A stretch of DNA of 59,044 bases from Flavobacterium psychrolimnae (GTDB taxonomy: Bacteria > Bacteroidota > Bacteroidia > Flavobacteriales > Flavobacteriaceae), in assembly GCF_003312425.1 (NCBI RefSeq), contig NZ_QNUX01000017.1, positions 1-59,044 on the forward strand, written 5' to 3'. The notes under the pieces were generated by a model. That model saw only the letters and a list, made by a program, of their open reading frames with translations, made no database searches and had not been told where the DNA came from. Positions 44,203-52,882 of the stretch are shown in pieces. Position numbers and translations under genes: made by a program. The stretch's first letter is position 1; each line of letters begins with the position of its first letter.

Positions 44203-46285
44203 CGGCTAAGTCTTTTTCTCTGTATGATTCAATTGCTTCAAAAAAGACAATTGCATCTTGAATGTAATTTTGTGCAAATTCAGCAGAAGGTTCATTCTGA
44301 TTGATTTGGTATACTAAATCTCTTAATGTTGACTTCAATTGAATGATATTTGTTGCTACAAAAACCGTATCAAACAAATCGATAATTCCAGCTTGGTGAT
44401 TTGTTTTTTGGTTTTCAGCCAATAATAATGCTTTGGCTCCATTTACAAATCCTGCGTATGCCAAATAAATTGCATCAGCCCATTTTGCATCATCAAAAGC
44501 TTCTTGTGCGAAAGTTAATTTATCTTTGGCTTCCAATAATAAGGTAGCCACTAAATCAATAACAACACCAGCGCATTCTCCTACTCCAACTGCTTTTACG
44601 TAATTATCAGCATTTCCCCAATCTACAAAATCAGCTTCGGTAAGATTAGTCAAATCGGCTAATGGTTTCAAAAATTCGTAGAAATATTTTTCGCCTTTGG
44701 CATCATAATAATTCAGGAACGATTGTCCGTTTCCGTTTGCTTCAAAATCATTTAAGATGAAACGCAATGCATCAGGTCCTCTTCTGCTTGGAATTTTGAT
44801 TACTTTATCCGAAAACCTTCCGTTTCCGTTTCCTAAATTTCCTCCGCCTAATAACACTTGTAATGCTGGCGCCACTAATTTTCCTGAATTAATTGACATT
44901 CCTTGGAAACCAATTTCGGCCATATTGTGTTGTCCACAAGCATTCATACAACCACTGATTTTAATCGTGATTTCCTTATTGTTGCTATATTGTGGATATT
45001 CTGTTTCTAAAACTCTTTCTAATTCTACTGCGATTCCGGTGCTGCTTGCAATTCCTAAATTACAAGTATCTGTTCCCGGACAAGCCGTAATATCTGAAAT
45101 GGTATTGTAACCCAAAGCCACAAAATCTAATTTGGCTAATTCTTGGTAGAAAAAAGGTAAATTTTCTTCTTTTACATGACGAATTAATATGTCTTGTCTC
45201 AAAGAAAAACGCAATTCATTCGCCGCATAATTTTTAATCAAATCCGCTAATAATCTCGCTTTATCTGTATAAAAATCACCCAATAAAACTTTGATTCCAA
45301 TCGCTACATAACCCGCTTGTTTTTGCGCAATTACATTTGATTTTTTCCAAGCGTCGAAAGCTGGTGTATCTTCGATTACTACTTTTGGAGCTCCTAATAA
45401 AGGTGCTGGAATTTCAGCATCAAAAGCTGTTGTATCTATTTCAACTGTTTCGTGAGACAACGCTTTTTTCTCTTCATCAACCAATTTTAAAAATTCATCT
45501 CTACCAATATCTTTGATTAAGAATTTCATACGCGCTTTCAAACGTTTCGCTCTTTCGCCATAGCGATCAAAAATTCTCAAAACGCCTTCGGTTGTTGGTA
45601 TAATTTGGTTTACCGGAATAAACTCCGATAATAATTCGGCGTGATGTGGCTGAGAACCTAATCCTCCACCTAACATTACTTTAAATCCTCTTTCGCCATT
45701 TACAATTCTTGGAATAAATCCTAAATCATGTAAATAACTCAATGCCGTATCTTTATCCGAAGAAGAAAATGAAATTTTGAATTTACGTCCCATTTCCTGA
45801 CAAACCGGATTTCTTAAGAAAAACTGAAACATAGCATGCGCGTAAGGCGACACATCAAAAGGTTCTTCTGAATCAATTCCAGCTGTTTCACTAGCCGTAA
45901 TATTTCTTACGGTGTTTCCGCAAGCTTCACGAAGTGTAACATCATCTTTTTCCAGTTCAGCCCAAAGTTGTGGTGTTCTGTCCAAACTCACATAGTGAAT
46001 CTGGATATCCTGGCGTGTTGTAATGTGCAAACGTCCGGTAGAATATTCATCTGAAACTTTGGTAATACGAGTCAGTTGTTCGCTAGTCACTTTACCAAAA
46101 GGCAATTTGATACGAATCATTTGAACGCCTTCCTGACGCTGACCATAAACTCCTCTCGCCAAACGAAGGCTGCGGAAACGCTCATCATCAATTTTCCCGT
46201 CACGGAATAAAGCAATTTTTCTTTCTAAATCGATAATGTCTTTTTGGACAATCGGGTTTTCTATTTCGGTTCTAAAACTTTCCAT
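44195..46285 (-). CDS. Siroheme sulfite (nitrite) reductase with C-terminal HEPN-like domain
   Basis: The protein has 696 residues. The first 540 or so form the two-repeat sulfite/nitrite reductase, with GVYGQRQEGVQMIRIKLPFG near 46 and GRLHITTRQDIQIHYV near 85. The 4Fe-4S/siroheme cysteines lie in ACPGTDTCNLGIAS near 405 and SGCMNACGQHNMAEIG near 447. The last 130 residues (from about KLTFAQEAFDDAKWADAIYLAY) are helical and match the HEPN-type tail annotated in Bacteroidetes homologues; its job is unknown. By context it reduces sulfite to sulfide. The donor is probably ferredoxin or flavodoxin. Confidence 0.92.
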   Translation of the reverse strand: MESFRTEIENPIVQKDIIDLERKIALFRDGKIDDERFRSLRLARGVYGQRQEGVQMIRIKLPFGKVTSEQLTRITKVSDEYSTGRLHITTRQDIQIHYVSLDRTPQLWAELEKDDVTLREACGNTVRNITASETAGIDSEEPFDVSPYAHAMFQFFLRNPVCQEMGRKFKISFSSSDKDTALSYLHDLGFIPRIVNGERGFKVMLGGGLGSQPHHAELLSEFIPVNQIIPTTEGVLRIFDRYGERAKRLKARMKFLIKDIGRDEFLKLVDEEKKALSHETVEIDTTAFDAEIPAPLLGAPKVVIEDTPAFDAWKKSNVIAQKQAGYVAIGIKVLLGDFYTDKARLLADLIKNYAANELRFSLRQDILIRHVKEENLPFFYQELAKLDFVALGYNTISDITACPGTDTCNLGIASSTGIAVELERVLETEYPQYSNNKEITIKISGCMNACGQHNMAEIGFQGMSINSGKLVAPALQVLLGGGNLGNGNGRFSDKVIKIPSRRGPDALRFILNDFEANGNGQSFLNYYDAKGEKYFYEFLKPLADLTNLTEADFVDWGNADNYVKAVGVGECAGVVIDLVATLLLEAKDKLTFAQEAFDDAKWADAIYLAYAGFVNGAKALLLAENQKTNHQAGIIDLFDTVFVATNIIQLKSTLRDLVYQINQNEPSAEFAQNYIQDAIVFFEAIESYREKDLADA

Positions 46286-46300
46286 CTGTGTGTTGTTTAT

Positions 46301-46453
46301 CCTCCCCCCAGCCCCCTCCGAAGGAGGGGGAGTCGAAACTGGGAATATTATTGTATTTTTATTTTACTCTTTTATAAAGGCTTCAGATATTAACTCCTGG
46401 AAAACTTACTATCCAGTATTGCACCCTTCCCTTCGGGGAGGGCCGGGGAGGGG
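46301..46453. repeat. MITE-like inverted pair of C-rich hairpins, element 1
   Basis: cctccccccagccccctccg and aaggagggggag at the left, and an inverted partner at 46423-46453 (cacccttcccttcggggagg and more), enclose about 90 bp of AT-rich DNA. The left copy ends 16 bp before the sulfite-reductase start, and the right copy begins 2 bp after the cysN stop. The sequence inside the ends (actggg and cccagt-like words) also matches the other two elements. Confidence 0.75.
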
Positions 46454-46454
46454 A

Positions 46455-47699
46455 CTAATTTATAAATCCAACTCCAGCAGTTGTGTTGGTTGCAGCATCA
46501 ATTAATATAAAAGCACCGTTTGATTTGTTGTCATTATAGGCATCAAAATACAAAGCTTTGCTTAATTTAATATTTACTTCGCCTATTTCATTTATAGCCA
46601 ATTGAGTCGCTGGTGTAACTCCAGAATAATCTGTAGCGATTACGTTTTTCACGCTTTCAATTTTTGCCAAAACTCTGTTAGTATTGTGTTGTACCAAATA
46701 TTTTGTGCCAGCAACTAACTTTTTGCTGTCCATCCAACAAATCGTTGTATTGATATCTTTTTCGATTTTAGGCAACTCATTCGATTTTACAATCATGTCA
46801 CCTCTTGTCACATTGATATCATTTTCCAGTTCCAAAGTAATCGAAGAACCTGCTGTCGCTTCATCAAATTGCTGATCAAAAAAGTGAATATTAGTCACTT
46901 TAGATTCTGTCAAAGAAGGAAGAACCGTTACCGCATCACCCACTTTGATATTGTTCCCGTATAATTTTCCGGCATATCCTCTGAAGTCATGATATTCTTC
47001 CGTTTTTGGTCGGATAACTGTTTGAACCGGGAAACGTGCTTTTCCTGTTTCAAAAACATCTTCCGGCTCTAAAGCTTCTAAATGTTCCAAAACCGTTTGT
47101 CCAGTGTACCAAGGCATATTCTCTGATTTATCAGCAACATTACCTCCATTGATAGCACTCAAAGGAATATAACTTACGTTTTGCTCTTTGAATGAACTTT
47201 TGCTGTTCAGCGCTTGAAAATCAGCTTTGATTTTGTTGTAAACTTCTTCAGAATAATCAACCAAATCCATTTTGTTTACCGCAACTATCACTTCTTTTAC
47301 TCTTAATAAATTATTGATAAAAAAGTGTCTGTACGTTTGCTCAATAACTCCTTTACGAGCATCAATCAAAATGATAGAAACTTGTGAAGTCGAAGCTCCC
47401 GTAACCATGTTACGTGTGTATTCTACATGACCCGGAGTATCGGCTATGATGTAACTTTTCTTCGCTGTCGAAAAATAAATATGCGCCACATCAATCGTAA
47501 TTCCTTGTTCTCTCTCAGCAACCAAACCATCAGTAGCTAATGAAAAATCTAAATAATCGTATCCTTTTTGCTTGCTGCTTTTTTCTATTGCTTCAATCTT
47601 ATCTGTAGTCAATGATTTTGTATCGTATAATAATCTCCCGATTAAGGTACTCTTTCCGTCATCTACACTTCCTGCTGTTGCTATTTTTAAAACTTCCAT
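46455..47699 (-). CDS. cysN: Sulfate adenylyltransferase subunit 1 (GTPase)
   Basis: I chose the ATG at 47699 (414 residues). A longer frame to 47804 would read through the repeat element and start with unlikely sequence. CysN is the EF-Tu-like GTPase that drives APS formation by CysD. Motifs are G1 ATAGSVDDGKSTLIGRLLYD near residue 8, EREQGITIDVAHIYF near 60, G3 IADTPGHVEYTRNM near 80 and G4 VAVNKMDLV near 138. EF-Tu-like beta barrels complete it. No APS kinase domain is attached, consistent with an APS-reducing pathway. Confidence 0.94.
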   Translation of the reverse strand: MEVLKIATAGSVDDGKSTLIGRLLYDTKSLTTDKIEAIEKSSKQKGYDYLDFSLATDGLVAEREQGITIDVAHIYFSTAKKSYIIADTPGHVEYTRNMVTGASTSQVSIILIDARKGVIEQTYRHFFINNLLRVKEVIVAVNKMDLVDYSEEVYNKIKADFQALNSKSSFKEQNVSYIPLSAINGGNVADKSENMPWYTGQTVLEHLEALEPEDVFETGKARFPVQTVIRPKTEEYHDFRGYAGKLYGNNIKVGDAVTVLPSLTESKVTNIHFFDQQFDEATAGSSITLELENDINVTRGDMIVKSNELPKIEKDINTTICWMDSKKLVAGTKYLVQHNTNRVLAKIESVKNVIATDYSGVTPATQLAINEIGEVNIKLSKALYFDAYNDNKSNGAFILIDAATNTTAGVGFIN

Positions 47700-47715
47700 A
47701 TTACCGTTATATTTT

Positions 47716-47866
47716 CCCCTCCCCGACCCTCCCCGAAGGGAAGGGAGACGAGTGTGGTATATTTTTATTATTACTTCTCTTTGTTTTTTAATTTCTTTTC
47801 CCATAACTATAAACCAACATTAATCCAGTTTGGGCTCCCTTCCCTTCGGGGAGGGCTGGGGTGGGG
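47716..47866. repeat. MITE-like inverted pair of C-rich hairpins, element 2
   Basis: cccctccccgaccctccccg and aagggaagggag at the left (47716-47748) are inverted as ctcccttcccttcggggag and ggctggggtgggg at 47835-47866. The left copy lies 17 bp before the cysN start and the right copy 3 bp past the cysD stop. Just inside the ends, tgtgg and atccagtttggg again echo the other elements. Confidence 0.78.
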
Positions 47867-47869
47867 ATT

Positions 47870-48769
47870 CTAAAAGTACCCTTGTTGTTTTCTTTTTTCC
47901 ATCGCAGCTTCAGAACGTTTATCATCAATTCTGGCTCCTCTTTCTGAAATAGTCGAAGATCTGATTTCTCCTACTACTTCTTGAATTGTTGCTGCGTAAG
48001 AATCAACAGCTGCAGTACAACTCATATCTCCAACAGTTCTAAAACGAACAATTCTTTCTTCGATTTCTTCATCTTCTTCTTGGTACACAAATGGAGAATG
48101 AGACCAAATCATACCGTCTCTCAAGAATACTTTACGTTTGTGTGAAAAGTAAATCGATGGAATTTCGATTTGTTCTTGCTCAATATAACTCCAAACATCA
48201 AGCTCTGTCCAGTTCGAAATTGGAAAAACACGAACGTTTTGACCATTTTCAATTTTTCCGTTCAAAATATCAAACAATTCAGGACGTTGGTTTTTCTCAT
48301 CCCATTGACCAAAATCATCACGAACAGAAAAAATACGTTCTTTTGCTCTTGCTTTTTCTTCATCTCTACGCGCACCACCAATACAAGCATCAAATTTAAA
48401 TTCTTCGATTGCATCCAAAAGTGTAGTTGTTTGCAAACTGTTTCTGCTGGAATATTTCCCAGATTCTTCAACCACTTTACCTTCGTCAATAGCATCCTGA
48501 ACATTACGAACGATTAACTCTAATCCTAATTCAGCCACCAATTTATCTCTGAAAGCAATAGTTTCCGGAAAGTTATGTCCCGTGTCTACATGCAACAATG
48601 GAAAAGGAATTTTTGCAGGAAAAAAAGCTTTTTGCGCTAAACGCACCAATGTAATCGAATCTTTTCCACCAGAGAAAAGTAAAACCGGTTTGTCAAATTG
48701 AGAAATTACTTCTCTAAAAATGTATATCGCCTCGCTTTCTAATGCGTTTGTTTTTAATATGGTACTCAT
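47870..48769 (-). CDS. cysD: Sulfate adenylyltransferase subunit 2
   Basis: CysD makes adenosine 5'-phosphosulfate from sulfate and ATP. The 299-residue PP-loop ATPase has LLFSGGKDSITLVRLAQKAF near residue 31, LLHVDTGHNFPE near 58, GGARRDEEKARAKERIFS near 133 and LDVWSYI near 190. It precedes cysN across repeat element 2. A run of aaagttt words separates it from cysH. Confidence 0.95.
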   Translation of the reverse strand: MSTILKTNALESEAIYIFREVISQFDKPVLLFSGGKDSITLVRLAQKAFFPAKIPFPLLHVDTGHNFPETIAFRDKLVAELGLELIVRNVQDAIDEGKVVEESGKYSSRNSLQTTTLLDAIEEFKFDACIGGARRDEEKARAKERIFSVRDDFGQWDEKNQRPELFDILNGKIENGQNVRVFPISNWTELDVWSYIEQEQIEIPSIYFSHKRKVFLRDGMIWSHSPFVYQEEDEEIEERIVRFRTVGDMSCTAAVDSYAATIQEVVGEIRSSTISERGARIDDKRSEAAMEKRKQQGYF

Positions 48770-48879
48770 TATTATTAGTTTAAAAGTTTAAAGTTTAAAG
48801 TTTAAGGTTGTTGAAACCTCATCTAAAATCTCTTAACTATTATTATTTTTTCTTTTCTCTTTATTCTAACCTCTGTTTT

Positions 48880-49581
48880 CTATTTCTGGTGTAAACCACA
48901 TTCCTTGTGACTAGATTCCCACCACCATCTGCCTGCTCGGATATCTTCTCCAGGGACAATTGCTCTGGTACAAGGTGCGCAACCTATACTGACGAAACCT
49001 TGTTTGTGTAAGGCATTTTGTGGCACATTGTTATCGTCTAAATATTTCTGAACCTCTTCTAATGTCCATTTTAATAACGGATTGAATTTTATAATATCGA
49101 ATTTTTCATCGTATTCAAAAAGGTCTAAATCATTTCTATTTTCTGATTGTTCGGCTCTCAAACCGGTAATCCAAATTGAATTTCCTTTTAAAGCTTTAGT
49201 CAAAGGCGCTACTTTTCGAATGAAACAACATTCTTTTCTATTCTCCACTGATTCATAAAAGCTATTTGGGCCTTTTTGATTTAATAACTCTTCAACCGCA
49301 CTTGTTTCCGGAAAATAAGTTTTAATATCTATTTGATACTTTTTTAAAGTCTTATGAAAAACATCATAAGTCTCTTGAAATAACCTTCCGGTATCTAAAG
49401 TAAAAATGGTAATAGGTAAATTATTTTTTCCAATTAAAGCCGTAATCACTTGGTCTTCCTGTCCAAAAGAAGTAGAAAAAACTACTTTGCCTTTAAATTC
49501 ATCAGCCAAAAAAGTAAGCGTTTCCTCGATAGATAAGCTTCTTGTTTTTTCTAATAAAGTATTTGTTATCGCTATGCTCAT
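48880..49581 (-). CDS. cysH: Adenylyl-sulfate reductase (APS type CysH)
   Basis: The 233-residue reductase has the PP-loop SFGQEDQV near residue 38. Two cysteine pairs, ECCFIRKVAPL near 117 and GCAPCTRAI near 200, are the ligands of the 4Fe-4S cluster found in APS reductases and missing from E. coli-type PAPS reductases. The catalytic C-terminal ECGLH is present. It therefore should reduce APS directly to sulfite, which agrees with the absence of an APS kinase gene here. Confidence 0.93.
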   Translation of the reverse strand: MSIAITNTLLEKTRSLSIEETLTFLADEFKGKVVFSTSFGQEDQVITALIGKNNLPITIFTLDTGRLFQETYDVFHKTLKKYQIDIKTYFPETSAVEELLNQKGPNSFYESVENRKECCFIRKVAPLTKALKGNSIWITGLRAEQSENRNDLDLFEYDEKFDIIKFNPLLKWTLEEVQKYLDDNNVPQNALHKQGFVSIGCAPCTRAIVPGEDIRAGRWWWESSHKECGLHQK

Positions 49582-49596
49582 AATTTCGTTTCTCTT

Positions 49597-50499
49597 TTAT
49601 AATAATTTAGACAGTGTTTTTAAACTCAAAACAATAATTAAAACCCCTACCAAAATCATCATAGGCTTTCTCTTTATTCTATTGACTAAAATAGCGGCAA
49701 TTGGAGCAGCAATCACACCACCCAAAATCAACCCTATAATCACTTGCCATCCTTGTATTCCTCCAAAAAGCATGAAAGTTACACCACTTGCAAAAGCTAC
49801 CGCAAACTCCGCTGCATTGACAGAACCAATAGTATATCTTGGATTTCTACCGCGCCCTAATAAGGTCGAAGTCACAATTGGCCCCCAGCCACCGCCGCCA
49901 ACAGCATCCATAAAACCTCCAAAAGAAGCTAAAATATTCAGTCGCTTGGTTTTCTTTTTAATGATGTTTTTCTGCATTGCTTTTCTGATGATTATAATTG
50001 CCAACCCTATCATGTATACCGCAATAAAAGGCTTTATCGCATCCCCATCAATTACATCCGACAATAAATAAGCACCTGCAATAGAACCTAAAACACCCGG
50101 AATCAATAGATGTCTCACTAGTTTTTTATTGATGTTCCCAAAGCGATGATGAGAAATAGCCGAAGCTCCTGTTGTAAACATTTCAGCAACATGAACTCCT
50201 GTACTGCTTATCGCTGGTGGAATTCCATAAGCCAATAAAAAAGAAGTAGAAGTTGCTCCATACCCCATTCCTAAAGTTCCGTCTACTAATTGTGCGAAAA
50301 CACCAATACAGAAAAAGATTAAAAATTCCTGATTAAAGCCTGCTATTAGACCATTCCAAGAAAATTCAGCATGATGATTGTAAACCAATGTAGAAATTAA
50401 TCCTACTAGTAAGACAACGGGAATAATAACCCACAAGCGTTCTTTAAAACTAGTTTCCGATTTTTCATTTATCGCAATGGTTTTCAATTCTTTACTCAT
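49597..50499 (-). CDS. TauE/SafE-family sulfite or sulfate permease
   Basis: The 300-residue membrane protein has eight or so helices of the TauE/SafE fold. A first helix lies near 22-42, FCIGVFAQLVDGTLGMGYGA lies near 67-86, and the second repeat SFGGFMDAVGGGGWGPIVTS lies near 192-211. The two paired GxGxG-like motifs are diagnostic. As the first gene of the cysH-cysD-cysN unit it may import sulfate or export sulfite (inference). A strong promoter and an operator-like inverted repeat lie directly upstream. Confidence 0.88.
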   Translation of the reverse strand: MSKELKTIAINEKSETSFKERLWVIIPVVLLVGLISTLVYNHHAEFSWNGLIAGFNQEFLIFFCIGVFAQLVDGTLGMGYGATSTSFLLAYGIPPAISSTGVHVAEMFTTGASAISHHRFGNINKKLVRHLLIPGVLGSIAGAYLLSDVIDGDAIKPFIAVYMIGLAIIIIRKAMQKNIIKKKTKRLNILASFGGFMDAVGGGGWGPIVTSTLLGRGRNPRYTIGSVNAAEFAVAFASGVTFMLFGGIQGWQVIIGLILGGVIAAPIAAILVNRIKRKPMMILVGVLIIVLSLKTLSKLL

Positions 50500-50531
50500 A
50501 CTTTTTTAATTCAATTTTTTTAAGCCTAAAT

Positions 50532-50552
50532 CTATTGCCCTATCGGAATAGT
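50532..50552. promoter_or_regulatory. Imperfect inverted repeat at the start of the sulfate-assimilation transcript
   Basis: ctattgcc and ggaatag around ctatc form an imperfect inverted repeat lying 6-26 bp past the predicted start of the tauE-cysHDN transcript. Because an Rrf2-family regulator gene is divergent in position (upstream in the same cluster), this is a natural candidate for its binding site (inference). Confidence 0.45.
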
Positions 50553-50563
50553 AGATTATTATG

Positions 50564-50592
50564 CAAAAGTAAATAATTTAAGTTAACTACAA
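50564..50592 (-). promoter_or_regulatory. Promoter of the tauE-cysH-cysD-cysN unit
   Basis: The minus strand reads TTG, 18 nt, TACTTTTG and then CAT, an exact consensus match. The start codon of the permease lies about 60 bp downstream. Confidence 0.7.
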
Positions 50593-50614
50593 AATTTATT
50601 TTGTGATATATTCT

Positions 50615-51025
50615 TTAAAAGGCAATGTCAGCCAAGGTGTTACTTTCTAAGATTTTAAGTGTATTATCGCGCACCTCAATCATCAGTTTCCGAACCGCAC
50701 AAGTAGCTTCATCTGAACAGTCTACACAAGGCTCATAAAAATTATGGCTGGCACAAGGAAGTAATGCAATTGGACCTTCAAGAATGCGATACAAATGAGC
50801 CATATTGATGTCTTTGGGATCTTTTATCAAATAATATCCTCCACCTTTTCCTTTTTTGGCACCCAAAAAACCAGAATGGCGCAGTAATAATAAAATACTT
50901 TCTAAAAACTTGATCGAAATAGTCTCGCTCTTGGCTATCTCTGCTATTTGAACAGGAGAATTGTCTTTTTGGCGCGCCAAAAAAGTAAGAGCTTTTATTC
51001 CGTATTTTGTTTTTTTAGACAGCAT
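50615..51025 (-). CDS. Rrf2-family transcriptional regulator
   Basis: The 136-residue protein has the Rrf2 winged helix: MLSKKTKYGIKALTFLAR at the start, PVQIAEIAKSETISIKFLE near 27, LRHSGFLGAKKGKGGGYYL near 47. Four cysteines in LLPCASHNFYEPCVDCSDEA and TCAVRKL near residues 91-111 resemble the iron-sulfur site of IscR/NsrR-like members. Its position inside the Met/Cys cluster suggests control of sulfur assimilation, as CymR does in Firmicutes, or sensing of Fe-S supply. Confidence 0.9.
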   Translation of the reverse strand: MLSKKTKYGIKALTFLARQKDNSPVQIAEIAKSETISIKFLESILLLLRHSGFLGAKKGKGGGYYLIKDPKDINMAHLYRILEGPIALLPCASHNFYEPCVDCSDEATCAVRKLMIEVRDNTLKILESNTLADIAF

Positions 51026-51056
51026 AATTGATTTTTGAATTTCTTTTTACTGATAT

Positions 51057-51087
51057 CAAATCTACAATCTAAAATCGTTAATCCCAA
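51057..51087 (-). promoter_or_regulatory. Promoter of the rrf2 regulator gene
   Basis: The minus strand reads TTG, 20 nt, TAGATTTG and then ATA, a good consensus match. It lies just past the metZ stop and 30 bp before the rrf2 start, so the regulator can be transcribed apart from the metX-thrA unit. Confidence 0.6.
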
Positions 51088-51098
51088 ATCAAAAATCA

Positions 51099-52271
51099 TT
51101 AAGACAAAGCCTGCTCTAAATCAGCAATTACATCTTTTACGGTTTCTAAACCTACAGAAACACGCACCAAACCATCGGTAATACTGACTGCCAAACGTTC
51201 ATCAACAGATAATTTACTGTGTGTAGTTGAAGCTGGATGTGTAACAATAGTTCTGGTATCTCCTAAATTTGGTGACAAGGAACATAATCTTATTTTATCC
51301 AAAAAATTTCTTCCGGCTTCAATACCTCCTTTGATTTCAAAAGCTACAATGTTTCCTCCCAACTTCATTTGCTTTTGTGCAATTTCATATTGCGGATGCG
51401 ATTTCAAGAATGGATATTTCACTTTATTCACCTGCGGATGATTTTCTAAAAATTCCGCTACTTTCAAGGCATTTTCACAATGTCTGTCTAAACGAATCGC
51501 CAACGTTTCTAAACTTTTTGATAATACCCACGCATTAAATGGGGATAACGAAGGTCCTGTAAGTCGGGAAAATAAATAGATTTTCTGAATCAATTCAGCA
51601 TCACCAACTGTTATTCCGCCTAAAACTCTCCCTTGACCATCCATTAATTTTGTCGCAGAATGTACTACTAAATGTGCACCCCATTTTATAGGTTGTTGCA
51701 AGTATGGCGTTGCAAAGCAGTTGTCAATAATCAAAATTAAATTGTGTTTTTTGGCAATTGTTCCTAAAAGTTCCAAATCGATAATATCAACTGCCGGATT
51801 GGTAGGTGATTCTGCAAAAAGAATCTTAGTATCGGGCGTAATCAAACCTTCAATAGTTTCAGGCTTGTTAATATCAAAATAGGAAGTTTCAATATTCCAT
51901 TTTGGAAAATAATTAATGAACAACGAATGTGTGGCTCCAAAAACACTACTGGAAGAAACGATATGATCTCCAGATTTCAATAAAGCCGCCAAGGTTGAAT
52001 ACACCGCAGCCATTCCGGATGCAAAGGCAAAACCAGCTGCAGCACCTTCCATAGCACAAACTTTATCAACAAATTCGTTGGTGTTTGGGTTGCTATAACG
52101 GCTGTAAATATTCCTGTCTTTTTCTTCGGCAAAAGAAGCACGCATGTCTTCGGCATCTTCAAATACAAAACTTGACGTTAAGTACAAAGGCACTGAGTGC
52201 TCTAAATATTGTGTTCTTTCTAATTGGTTGCGTATGGCTTGGGTTTCAAAACCAAATTCTTGATCGTTCAT
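51099..52271 (-). CDS. metZ: O-acylhomoserine sulfhydrylase (MetZ-type Cys/Met metabolism PLP enzyme)
   Basis: The 390-residue PLP enzyme of the cystathionine-gamma family has VPLYLTSSFVF near residue 27, SRYSNPNTNEF near 56, FASGMAAVYSTLAALL near 77, IIDNCFATPYLQQP near 179 and the PLP lysine in VVHSATKLMDGQGRVLGG near residue 205. Length and motifs are closest to O-succinylhomoserine sulfhydrylases. With metX next door it should join acylhomoserine and sulfide to homocysteine. Cystathionine gamma-synthase (metB) is the alternative. Confidence 0.85.
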   Translation of the reverse strand: MNDQEFGFETQAIRNQLERTQYLEHSVPLYLTSSFVFEDAEDMRASFAEEKDRNIYSRYSNPNTNEFVDKVCAMEGAAAGFAFASGMAAVYSTLAALLKSGDHIVSSSSVFGATHSLFINYFPKWNIETSYFDINKPETIEGLITPDTKILFAESPTNPAVDIIDLELLGTIAKKHNLILIIDNCFATPYLQQPIKWGAHLVVHSATKLMDGQGRVLGGITVGDAELIQKIYLFSRLTGPSLSPFNAWVLSKSLETLAIRLDRHCENALKVAEFLENHPQVNKVKYPFLKSHPQYEIAQKQMKLGGNIVAFEIKGGIEAGRNFLDKIRLCSLSPNLGDTRTIVTHPASTTHSKLSVDERLAVSITDGLVRVSVGLETVKDVIADLEQALS

Positions 52272-52339
52272 TTTATTTTTTCGTTTAAAGTTTAAGGCTT
52301 AAAGTTTTTGGAACATTAAATCCAAACACTTTGCTTAAA

Positions 52340-52765
52340 CTACAATGGTTTATTATTCAAAACTACTTTGTAATGTATAGTTGCTGTTGGCTCTAATGTT
52401 TTAGAAACCGAACAGTACTTTTCGAAAGAAAGTTGTGCGGCTCTGGCTGCTTTTTCTTCGTTTATTGGCCCTTCCAAATAAAACACAATGTGAATATCCT
52501 TGAATGGTTTCGCTTCTCCAACTTGTACACGTTCTCCTTCTACCTCAGCTTTGAAAGAGGTAATTTCCTGACGTTGTTTTTTCAAAATTGAAATCATATC
52601 AATGGCGCTGCAACCCGCAACACCCATCAATACCAATTCCATTGGACTTGCACCCATATCATTTCCTCCAAATTCTGGTCGGCTATCAACGTTAACTATA
52701 TGTCCTCTTTCATTTTTTAATTCGAAATGGAAATTGTCGTTTACTCTGTTTAATGTTATTTTCAT
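52340..52765 (-). CDS. OsmC-family protein
   Basis: The protein has 141 residues from the ATG at 52765; a frame to 52807 would be read out of the repeat element. The OsmC fold shows GGNDMGASPMELVLMGVAGCSAIDMISIL near residues 34-62 with the reactive Cys in AGCSA, and the late SFEKYCSVSKTL holds the second Cys near 118. Members reduce hydroperoxides or bind small thiols. It lies between thrA and metZ, so a thiol-related role is possible. Confidence 0.87.
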   Translation of the reverse strand: MKITLNRVNDNFHFELKNERGHIVNVDSRPEFGGNDMGASPMELVLMGVAGCSAIDMISILKKQRQEITSFKAEVEGERVQVGEAKPFKDIHIVFYLEGPINEEKAARAAQLSFEKYCSVSKTLEPTATIHYKVVLNNKPL

Positions 52766-52771
52766 ATTATT

Positions 52772-52880
52772 CCCCTCCCCAACCCTCCCCGAAGGGAAGG
52801 GAGCCAAGACTGGAGGTTAGTCTGTTTTAAATATTAATTTTTATTACTAATCTCCTCCCCTTCGGGGAGGTCGGGAGGGG
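52772..52880. repeat. MITE-like inverted pair of C-rich hairpins, element 3
   Basis: cccctccccaaccctccccg and aagggaagggag at 52772-52802 are inverted as ctcctccccttcggggagg and tcgggagggg at 52852-52880. The interior is only about 50 bp. The left copy lies 7 bp before the osmC-like start and the right copy 2 bp past the thrA stop. The inside words gccaagactggag match the reverse complement of the right end of element 2. Confidence 0.75.
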
Positions 52881-52882
52881 AT

